Shown: in pieces, positions 52,128 to 59,426 of the stretch | How the letters are laid out: each line of letters opens with the position of its first letter | How positions within the stretch are numbered: position 1 is the first letter of the stretch | Source: Phycisphaerae bacterium | Lineage (GTDB): Bacteria; Planctomycetota; Phycisphaerae; UBA1845; Fen-1342 | Direction of reading: 5' to 3' | Assembly (NCBI GenBank): GCA_028277645.1 | Contig: JANQFV010000033.1 | Span: forward strand, 1 to 59,426 | Length of the DNA stretch: 59,426 nt | Made by a program: the position numbers and the translations under genes | Notes under the pieces: model-generated | Told to the model about the DNA's origin: nothing | What the model saw: the letters and a program-made list of their open reading frames with translations, nothing else | Database searches by the model: none

Positions 52128-52574
52128 TCAAGTCCCAGAGACGATCACTCGGTCCTCCGTCTCGGTCTGTGCAGCGGCGCCCAGTGTCTCTGAGGCTGGG
52201 ATCAGCCGGACGTCGATTTGGTCAGGCACGAGCCGGTTGTTCGCGCCCGAGATCGCGTCCACGCCGAAACCGATAAGGCCGCCGAGGACGAGGTTGCCTA
52301 GCGTGGCAGCCGTCGGCACACGCGTGATCAACCTTGTCTCCTGCTGATAACCTTGGCGCTCGATAACCATGCGGTGGTCCCGCGAGCGCGCCAGTTTGAT
52401 CTTACATGGCGACCGATACGTCTTCTCGTCCACGGTAATGGTGGCGCCGGGCGGTGTGGTCGACACAGGAACGTCCTGGTGCGGACTGTTGATCAGGGTC
52501 GCGCAGCCTGTGCCGAGGAAAATGATCGCCGTCGCCGAAGCCACTGCCGATAGTCTCAGCGGTTTGTCGCACAT
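52128..52574 (-). CDS. PEGA-domain lipoprotein
   Basis: 148 residues with GAAAGGAG before the ATG. Signal peptide with lipobox FLGTGCATL. A PEGA-like beta-domain follows (VPVSTTPPGATITVDEKTYR, SPCKIKLARSRDHRMVIERQ), then a hydrophobic Gly-rich segment (LGNLVLGGLIGFGVDAISGA) and a short polar tail. The layout resembles small envelope lipoproteins of unknown role found in many Gram-negative bacteria. Upstream partner of the 41-residue gene. Confidence 0.8.
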   Translation of the reverse strand: MCDKPLRLSAVASATAIIFLGTGCATLINSPHQDVPVSTTPPGATITVDEKTYRSPCKIKLARSRDHRMVIERQGYQQETRLITRVPTAATLGNLVLGGLIGFGVDAISGANNRLVPDQIDVRLIPASETLGAAAQTETEDRVIVSGT

Positions 52575-53834
52575 GCCGGTTCTCCTTTCGCATGCTGAGT
52601 GTTTCCAGGCCGTTTAGCCATCTGTTGCTACATGCGGCGGAAATTCGCGTGCGGCGCACGGTAGCGCTAAGAAGAACCACTTGCAGTGCTGCGACGGCAA
52701 TGCCCCCTAGCCATGGGGTCGACCAGACCTGCGTCGGTGGGCGCAAAGAGCGCAATTCGCCGCAGTAATCAATGGAAGATGCCTTCGTGAGGCTGTTGAT
52801 CGAGTCGACATCGAAGCGGCTTGGAGGGGCCACGAAGTGGCCCCCGGGGATCGTGGTTGCCGCGCTGGGTTGCGAGCCTAGCGACCGCCGTTCACAACAT
52901 CCCCTATTTGCGAGAATTACGCAGCGCAACTTTGCTTGTGGACTAAATACGGCACCAAACGGCCCAGCAATCGTGATCGCTGCCGTGGTCGGCGTGTAAC
53001 GCCGAATTCACCTAGCGCGATGAAGCCACGGCGGCTCGTCGATCGCTTACTTGATCTGCCCCCCGAGAACGAGTACGGTCACTGAATTAGGGGAGCCAGT
53101 GGCGTGTGCTGGTGGCAGGCAGCTGAGCCGGATAGCGGCTGCGACACAAAGGCTGCGGATTGGCGGGCCAGACTGTCGAATAGCACGGCGAAACGAGCGC
53201 GGACGGGCGCAAGGCAATGGGTGTTTAGTTATGCCCGCGTAACGAGTAGCACTCGCGTCGAACGCGGTTATCGCGAACTCCGTGTGCGGCGCTCCCCGTG
53301 GGTTCGAAGGCAGGATGCACCAGGGCCTGCCAATTGGTGCTTCGATGTCCCGGTGCTCGTGTATCCGTCCGGAAAAAATGCGAATCGGATCGCGTGAGCC
53401 TTGACTTCCGACGTCTGCACGTGATAGGGTCAAGCGAACTCGTGCGGGGAAACTCGTGAGTAGATCCGCTCTCGCGATATCGGTTACGCGCTCAGCGCCG
53501 TCTGCGTGCGCGGTGCGCGCTGTGGGTTTGTCTTCGGCGCGCTGACGCATTCAGTCCCATCCGATCCTGCGCGTGTCGTGCGTCGCCATTGGAGATGCGA
53601 CGGTGACGAATGGGAGTGGCCGTAATCAGTTCAGCGAACGATGCTGTCGCGCGTTACAACGCCCGACGGTCACCGGGGATCTGGCCCAGGAGCATCCTGG
53701 TCCATCGTTTGCTTCCGTCCCAGAACAGGCCGCTTCGGGGATTTACGACGGGGGTTTGCCAGGCAAAACCACATGCCCTTGCACACGCCGAGCACGGGTC
53801 GCGACAGAGACCATTCGCAGGAAAGGGGCTCGCC
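52575..53834. other. 1.26-kb interval without a convincing gene
   Basis: Several overlapping open frames exist but none shows protein-like composition, a ribosome binding site or a recognisable motif. Visible elements: a perfect GGGGCCAC-GAA-GTGGCCCC hairpin (52826-52844), and at 52933-52963 a stretch related to the repeat of the 42.86/43.07-kb scar (GCTTGTGGACTAAATACGG then CACCAAAC), which can be read KYGTKRPSN. The stretch from 53000 to 53834 shows nothing else. The region looks like decayed sequence. Confidence 0.5.
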
Positions 53835-56800
53835 ATGCGCCGAACAAGTTCCGCCATTCTCCTAATGATTGCCGCAAGTTGTGTCGTCGTTTCAGCACTC
53901 GCCGACCAAGCTGAGCCGATCTCGACGATTGCCGATGAGCACGACGTCGGTTGTACGGCCGACGAACATCTGGCCAACTATATTCCACCCAATCCTCTGA
54001 CGTTGCGAGACCCGCTAAATATCCAGATCACGCAAATTGAGATCTCACGGTTCCCGACTGTCCAGGTGGCCACGCTCGTCAGCGATGCGAACGGGGATGC
54101 AATCCTGGGATTGACCGAGGCCGATTTCACGTTGACCGAACAGGGGCCGGTGGATCCGGTCCCTGTCGTGGAGCTAATCGACGTGACGCCGCTCAGTGGC
54201 ACGTCGGGGGCGGTATCGATCGCGCTTGTGTTCGATCGCAGTGGCTCGATGAACGGCTCGAAAATCCAACAAGCGAAGGTGGCCGCCCGCACGTTCATCG
54301 ACAATTTCGCGGACCAGGACCGAGCCGCACTGGTGTCATTTTCCTCGAGCGTAACCGCAGACCAGCAGTTCCTGTTCACCGATCTGCCAGGGAAGCAGAC
54401 GATCAAGGATGCCATCAATCGCCTCAACGCAGGTGGAGGTACGGCGCTGATCGACGGCGTCATTGTGGGAGTGAATCTGACAGCCGGCGAGCCGGGCACC
54501 AAGGCCGTGATCGTCTTCACCGACGGCCAGGAGAATTCCAGCAGTCACACGCTGCAAGATGCAGTGAGCACTGCTGTCGCTGCAAATATCCCGGTCTATA
54601 CCATCGGCTTGGGTAGCGGCGCGAATCAGTCCTTCTTGACGACACTCGCTCATGACACGGGCGGTGAGTACTACTACGCCCCGAGCGCTTCGCAAATGGC
54701 GGCTATCTACGCGGCGATCAAGCAGAGTATCCAGGCGCAGTACCTTCTGGTCTACGACACCCACCGTCCGGTCGAGGATGGCACCACACGAACCGTAACC
54801 ACGACTGTGGATTATGCCGGCAATACCGCGTCAGACAGCAAGAATTACGTGGCGCACCTGCCCCCGCGCATCATCCGCACACAGGAGACCGTCGAGCTGA
54901 GCTTCGTCAGCCAGGTGCCCGCTCAGAGCTTAGCCATCGAGGCCAACGTGCTCGGCTCGTTCCCGACCACGGCCGTCAAGCTGTACTATCGCGGGATCGG
55001 CAGCGGGACGTCTTACACCGAAGTGAACATGAGCCCGCAGGGCGGGTCGCTGTATCACGGGATCATTCACGCAGGCGTAGTCGTTGCCCCCGGCGTGGAG
55101 TACTACATCACGGCGTCGGACGGGGTACTGACCTCCACGGATCCGGCAGCGGATCCGTTGAACTCCCCGCATCAGATTCCGGTCGGCCAGGCCGGCTTCG
55201 GCATTCAACACGTGCCGGTGATCCTGGCCCCGTACGGAGTCAGCGTCGATATCGCGGCCCGCGTGGTCGACCTGAACAGCACCGTAACGGCGGTCAAACT
55301 CTTCTGTCGACATGCCAACGACGTGTTGTACCAAGAGAGTGAAATGCTACTCGTCTCGGGCACCGGCACGGACGGCATCTACCTCTCCGCCATTCCGGCG
55401 ACCGTCCACAGCGGTCCGCCGGGCTGTGATTACTACATTGAAGCGAGTAATGCGGATGGCCGGATTGTGCGCCATGGCACGCCCGAGGTTCCACATCGGG
55501 TGAACTACGAGCCGCGGACGTTGATACTGGGTGCGTACTGGGATCGCACGACGAGAGATTTGTCGCTGAGCGCCTGGGCCTTTGACCCGACGAACGGCGC
55601 GCCGGTGACGATCGGTGCGGCGCGCTTCGTGGTGTATGACGCGTCAGCCACGCCGATTCGAATCGGGCACCTCGCGTACGACACGAATTTGCAGCGCTGG
55701 ATCTCGAATCCCATTCCGTTCGATGAGCAAGGAACTTTCACCTACGAAGTGAACGTCAACGGTCTGGTCGGTCGGATCTCGTTCGTCGCCGGTATTCAGG
55801 AGACCGATATCGGCGGCACGGTGCGGGAAGGGAACGGTGCGCCGGTCTCCGGGGCGACAGTCGAGCTTCTGAATCAGGTGCTGGTCGGGAGCCAGCTGCA
55901 GTGGAACGTCGTGGAAACGCTGACGTCGTTGGGTGATGGCTCCTTCGCATTCGCGACGCAGCCAGCTGGCGTTTACTGGATCAATGCGGAGAAACAAGGG
56001 CTGCACGGGCGCAGCGGGCCTTTCTATGCAATCGGATTGATAATACGTGATGTCACGATGACCGACTTCGGTGTGCCGATTCAGGCCATCGATGATGTGA
56101 CGAGCAAGCTGCTGGACCTGATGGACAGTCATGTCGACAAGCTGTCTGAAAAGTCGAAGACGGTCGACGAGATCGTCTCGGGAAGCGACCTCTGGTCGAA
56201 AGGCGTAGATGTAGCCGACACGCTGAAGTTGATCGTGACCAGTGTTCACAGCCTGGGCAAGGCCGCGAAGGAGCTCCATAGCTGGAGCCGGGCAGCCACG
56301 TATTGGCGGCAGGCCAAGGAGGCGGGGGGTGGTTTCGACGTCATGATCGCCTCTGGCATATCGAACGTCGCGAAGGCCGAGGCGGAGAAGGCGATGAGGA
56401 AGGCGCTCAAGGGCGTCGCCGTAGACTGGGCAACGAACCGCGCCCTCGCTCTAATGGACGCAACGGTGCTTACGGCAGATGAGCGCCGCAGCTTCGAGGT
56501 GTGGACCCAGAAGACGGTCGGTGCCTCACATGGAAAACACCTTGGGCAGAACTACGTAGTAGCTACGACTTTTGATGAAGTGTTGAGTGCGTTCTACGTA
56601 CAGCAGATTCTGAACAATCTCGACGATGTCAGGCAATCGGTCGAGTTCCTCATTCCAACGTCGGGGGCGAACGTTGAGTTCAATGAACGACCCTGGCTCC
56701 AGCCCTGGCCGCCGTCCGCGCGCAACCACTATCGGGATCCGGCCGCCATCCGGGCGGGAGCTCCGATCTACGCCGTCATCCGCGACCTGCTGACGAATCC

Positions 56801-59168
56801 GAACACCGGCTTGGCTGACGTGTACAAGACCGATCTGGTGACACTGAACGCGCACCCGGATCTGAATATGCTGGTAATGCAGGACATCTTTGCCTGGACA
56901 ACGAACCAGATCGATCTGATCCGGGAGCATACGGGCAACGAGTTCCTGACGCTCTACGGCGAACCGCTACCGGTGAATCTGAACGACTCGCTGGCGCTCT
57001 ACCAGGGCGCCGTTGACCATGTGAACAACATCATGGTCGGGAAGACGCTGAAAGTCGCGGCGGATATTGCGGTGGCAGCCGTGACGATCGCCTCGGCCGG
57101 AGTGGCAACTCCACTGCTGGTGGCGTATTCCGCGGGGTCATTCGTACTGGATGTGACCCTCCAACTGGTCGAGCACGAGGCCCGCATGGCCGTGATGGGA
57201 CAGTACATCGGGCTATCGACCGACTGGGCGATGGCACAACTCGAAATTCCAGCGGTGCTGGAGCGCGCGTATACGTATGCGGTAACGGAGATACTCGATC
57301 CGATGTACGCCGTTTCGAATCCGTCCTACAAATTCCAGGCCGCTGTGGATAATGTGGATATCCATCCTGACTACATCAGCCCACTGACGAGCAGACAGTA
57401 CGTTCTCGCCCCCCTTGGGTTCCTGCTGATCGGAAACCGCGACATCGACTTCCGTGTCAGGAACATCGGATCCGAGGAGGCCCACGCGCGGGTGATTATC
57501 GAAAATCGAGTGGCCCGACTGTTTAATCCTGATGACTTCCTGTCATCGTGGCAGATCTTCCCCGACTGCATGAGTGACGTGAATCCCCAATATGAGGAAA
57601 TGGGGGTTCGGCTACAGCCGAGCGAGCAGCAGTCGGCGACACTTGAGTACAAAGCACATGTAGACATCGCGAATCTGTTTGAAGCAAACAGGGTTCTTCT
57701 GAAACCGTACATGGGGCCGTTTGCAGGCAGTGCCCACGTGGAAGAGTACTGGGTGTGCTTCGGCTTCCCTCCGCCTTTCCTGGTTCCGGACCGCAACGCA
57801 ACCATCGAGGAGGCCATCGCGTTCGAGCAATCTGTCAGATTCCCGGCCGTCGTCACGGGAGAGCCGCTGACGCTCTACGCGTTCGACAAGCTCGCGAATC
57901 GCACGGTCAGGTTGGAACGCGGCAGCGGTGTGCTTTCCATGGGGAACGCGATCTACACGGAGAGCTACACCGCGCCCCCGGACGTTTGGTCGGTGCGCTT
58001 CGTTCTGCATCACCCGGTAATGGCGAACGCGCAACTGCATATCTACGAGGGCGGTGATCACGTCGGTTGGGCCGATGATCTCGGCAGTGTCGAGTACGCG
58101 TTCCCGGCCGTATACTCCGGCGACAGTGCCGTGCCGGAATCAATCGAAGTGCCCCAGGCCGCTAATCGAACCTTTACGATTGAAGCGCGCTTGGTCGGCG
58201 TGAACTCGGATCTCGAGTTCCCGATTCGCGTCGAAGTGCGCGAAGAGCCGATTCGGCCCGACGCGGTTCTCGTCACCGACGCGACGAGCGTCAATATCAG
58301 CGTGCCCACGGATGTTGAATTCTCCGTGACGTCTACAATCGCGGAGGCCAGCCAACAGCATCCGGTGCTGAATCTCACAGCTTCCGTTTCCGATTTGGCC
58401 GACCCGAACGGTACCGTGCTCGACCTGCTGGCGGCCGAGACGCCTGCGCTGTACAACGAGCCGATCATTCCTGCCGGCGAGACGCGACACTATGAATGGC
58501 GATACCACTCAGGGCAGACCCCCGGCGTGTTCAGCGGGGATGTGACGTACACGAGCGATTCGGGCGACTTGGCGCAAACCGTTGAGATTGTCGTGGCGGG
58601 CGCGGTCGGGCAGCTGGTGACAGTGACGCACTCGGACCTGCGGTGGGATCGGGCAACGGGACAGTCCTACGCCACCGTGACGATCGCAAACACATCGGCG
58701 ACCACGATCAGCGCGCCGATCTTCCTGGCAATCGACGACGTCACGCCCGCCGTCATAACGCCCATCGGCGCGGACGGCGGTTTCGTGGATGGCCGCCCGT
58801 ACTTCGAGTTTTCGTCGCAGATGGCAGGGACTGAATTGGCTCCTGGCGATGAAGTCAGTCAGCAGATCGCGTTCGACAACCCCGATCGCCTGCGCTTCCG
58901 GGCAGACGTCACGGTTCATGGAATCGTCGGCAGTCTTCCCGGTGGTCCGGCCCCCACGTTTGCAGTCGGTGCGCTCGCTGCCGGGGATCTGGACTGCAGC
59001 GGCACGGTCGACTTTGCGGACATCAACCCGTTCATTCAGGCACTAACGAATCCGCTTGACTACGGCGTGGCGCATCCTGACTGCGACGCGAGTCTTGGCG
59101 ACGTGAACCGTGACGGGAGCTTCGACTTCGGCGATATCAATCCGTTCATCGCGTTGTTGCTCGATTGA
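53835..59168 (+). CDS. giant exported von Willebrand A-domain protein with DINPFV tail
   Basis: 1777 residues from the ATG at 53835 (AGGAAAGGGG upstream; the frame is open to 53610 but the signal peptide MRRTSSAILLMIAASCVVVS begins here). A vWA domain at about 125-300 has a complete MIDAS: DRSGSMNGSK (D134, S136, S138), a Thr in GGGTALIDG, and VFTDGQENSS. Ig-like domains and a carboxypeptidase-regulatory-like domain (IGGTVREGNGAPVSGATVEL) follow near 655-740. A helical region (about 755-1180) includes a hydrophobic stretch (VAADIAVAAVTIASAGVATP). More beta-domains are followed by the paired tail GDLDCSGTVDFADINPFIQA and GDVNRDGSFDFGDINPFIAL. Probably a surface adhesion or protein-binding protein; partner unknown. 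Confidence 0.85.
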   Translation: MRRTSSAILLMIAASCVVVSALADQAEPISTIADEHDVGCTADEHLANYIPPNPLTLRDPLNIQITQIEISRFPTVQVATLVSDANGDAILGLTEADFTLTEQGPVDPVPVVELIDVTPLSGTSGAVSIALVFDRSGSMNGSKIQQAKVAARTFIDNFADQDRAALVSFSSSVTADQQFLFTDLPGKQTIKDAINRLNAGGGTALIDGVIVGVNLTAGEPGTKAVIVFTDGQENSSSHTLQDAVSTAVAANIPVYTIGLGSGANQSFLTTLAHDTGGEYYYAPSASQMAAIYAAIKQSIQAQYLLVYDTHRPVEDGTTRTVTTTVDYAGNTASDSKNYVAHLPPRIIRTQETVELSFVSQVPAQSLAIEANVLGSFPTTAVKLYYRGIGSGTSYTEVNMSPQGGSLYHGIIHAGVVVAPGVEYYITASDGVLTSTDPAADPLNSPHQIPVGQAGFGIQHVPVILAPYGVSVDIAARVVDLNSTVTAVKLFCRHANDVLYQESEMLLVSGTGTDGIYLSAIPATVHSGPPGCDYYIEASNADGRIVRHGTPEVPHRVNYEPRTLILGAYWDRTTRDLSLSAWAFDPTNGAPVTIGAARFVVYDASATPIRIGHLAYDTNLQRWISNPIPFDEQGTFTYEVNVNGLVGRISFVAGIQETDIGGTVREGNGAPVSGATVELLNQVLVGSQLQWNVVETLTSLGDGSFAFATQPAGVYWINAEKQGLHGRSGPFYAIGLIIRDVTMTDFGVPIQAIDDVTSKLLDLMDSHVDKLSEKSKTVDEIVSGSDLWSKGVDVADTLKLIVTSVHSLGKAAKELHSWSRAATYWRQAKEAGGGFDVMIASGISNVAKAEAEKAMRKALKGVAVDWATNRALALMDATVLTADERRSFEVWTQKTVGASHGKHLGQNYVVATTFDEVLSAFYVQQILNNLDDVRQSVEFLIPTSGANVEFNERPWLQPWPPSARNHYRDPAAIRAGAPIYAVIRDLLTNPNTGLADVYKTDLVTLNAHPDLNMLVMQDIFAWTTNQIDLIREHTGNEFLTLYGEPLPVNLNDSLALYQGAVDHVNNIMVGKTLKVAADIAVAAVTIASAGVATPLLVAYSAGSFVLDVTLQLVEHEARMAVMGQYIGLSTDWAMAQLEIPAVLERAYTYAVTEILDPMYAVSNPSYKFQAAVDNVDIHPDYISPLTSRQYVLAPLGFLLIGNRDIDFRVRNIGSEEAHARVIIENRVARLFNPDDFLSSWQIFPDCMSDVNPQYEEMGVRLQPSEQQSATLEYKAHVDIANLFEANRVLLKPYMGPFAGSAHVEEYWVCFGFPPPFLVPDRNATIEEAIAFEQSVRFPAVVTGEPLTLYAFDKLANRTVRLERGSGVLSMGNAIYTESYTAPPDVWSVRFVLHHPVMANAQLHIYEGGDHVGWADDLGSVEYAFPAVYSGDSAVPESIEVPQAANRTFTIEARLVGVNSDLEFPIRVEVREEPIRPDAVLVTDATSVNISVPTDVEFSVTSTIAEASQQHPVLNLTASVSDLADPNGTVLDLLAAETPALYNEPIIPAGETRHYEWRYHSGQTPGVFSGDVTYTSDSGDLAQTVEIVVAGAVGQLVTVTHSDLRWDRATGQSYATVTIANTSATTISAPIFLAIDDVTPAVITPIGADGGFVDGRPYFEFSSQMAGTELAPGDEVSQQIAFDNPDRLRFRADVTVHGIVGSLPGGPAPTFAVGALAAGDLDCSGTVDFADINPFIQALTNPLDYGVAHPDCDASLGDVNRDGSFDFGDINPFIALLLD

Positions 59169-59224
59169 CCGCCGCGCGGTCCCGGCTGCCACACGAGGGC
59201 GACCATAACTGCAGGATGAACCGG

Positions 59225-59259
59225 AAGCACGCAGCGCCGCGACTTCGCGCTGCGTGCTT
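59225..59259 (+). terminator. strong hairpin after the vWA gene
   Basis: A perfect 13-bp stem (AAGCACGCAGCGC with GCGCTGCGTGCTT) around a 9-nt loop, followed by a further T. It lies 57 nt after the vWA gene stop and can also end minus-strand transcription from the gene at the right edge. Confidence 0.75.
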
Positions 59260-59286
59260 TCGCAATGGGACGGATGGTCCAGACTC

Positions 59287-59426
59287 CTAGCGCTCGGCGC
59301 TCGCGTTCAGGTTGCTTGCCGGCTGCTCCTTCGTCGGTGACGGCGGCGGCAACTGGCTCACGTCGTTGTAGATGCTCGTGGCCTCGTGACCAATACCACG
59401 CAGGTGCGTGCCCGACATGATTACAT
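59287..59426 (-). CDS. C-terminal end of an unidentified gene (cut by window edge)
   Basis: The minus strand is open from the window edge to a TAG at 59287-59289. The visible end reads VIMSGTHLRGIGHEATSIYN, then DVSQLPPPSPTKEQPASNLN, ending ASAER. A folded part seems to pass into a Pro/Ser-rich tail. The frame continues beyond the window, so the internal ATG need not be the start. I do not recognise the family; the short length leaves the coding call uncertain. Confidence 0.4.
   Translation of the reverse strand, partial: VIMSGTHLRGIGHEATSIYNDVSQLPPPSPTKEQPASNLNASAER

Noticed and set aside
53573..53914. A 113-residue frame overlapping the start of the vWA gene
   Set aside because: Out of frame with the vWA gene, no ribosome binding site, and no protein-like motif.

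Overview
The window looks like a GC-rich chromosomal segment of a Planctomycetota bacterium, probably from the Phycisphaerae or a related lineage (inference). The evidence is (i) five large or small secreted proteins that end in the same paired calcium-loop tail containing the phrase DINPFV, (ii) three hybrid transmembrane Ser/Thr kinases, one of them divergent from an ECF sigma factor, (iii) a DxxxGGxTW beta-propeller protein, and (iv) a type II-secretion-like pseudopilin of the kind planctomycetes carry in many copies. No rRNA, complete tRNA or CRISPR array was seen.

Left part (1-9.5 kb, minus strand). A three-gene membrane cluster encodes a metal-type permease fused to an SPFH/band-7 domain, an HflC-like protein and an HflK-like protein cut by the window edge. 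Upstream of it lies a complete housekeeping Fe-S assembly operon, iscR-iscS-iscU-iscA-hscB-hscA-fdx. It has a good sigma70-type promoter in front of iscR and a long hairpin between iscA and hscB.

Middle-left (9.8-30.3 kb, mostly plus strand). In order: an ABC-2-like exporter permease, an FG-GAP/TSP3-repeat surface protein with a sortase-like C-terminal tail, a CHASE2 receptor kinase with a small exported partner, a sortilin/BNR-type propeller, and a peptidase-like DINPFV protein broken by an in-frame TGA. These are followed by a divergent ECF sigma/Ser-Thr kinase pair, a YadA-like fibre with an S74-type chaperone tail, a small DINPFV protein, a nitroreductase, and a LacI-type regulator on the minus strand.

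Middle (30.5-42.7 kb). An arsR-arsC-like operon encodes an exported LMW-phosphatase-fold protein, with a visible operator. It is followed by a two-gene AAA-ATPase/TOPRIM-like module that resembles OLD/PARIS-type defence systems. Next come a secreted trypsin-like protease, a fibre protein and a DINPFV protein on the minus strand, a large membrane protein joining transporter-like segments, spermidine-synthase fold and TPRs, and an MFS sugar symporter.

Right part (42.8-59.4 kb). An integration scar (tRNA 3' end, terminator, remnants of an integrase-associated tail) is followed by a kinase that seems N-terminally shortened, a pseudopilin and a 1976-residue beta-helix protein with 16 near-identical rungs. 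Two small lipoproteins lie on the opposite strand. A third copy of the scar-associated repeat lies near 52.95 kb, so about 10 kb may be or have been mobile. The window ends with a 1777-residue von Willebrand A surface protein and the C-terminal end of an unidentified minus-strand gene.

All calls are from reading the sequence. Family names are from recall of motifs, and no database search was possible.
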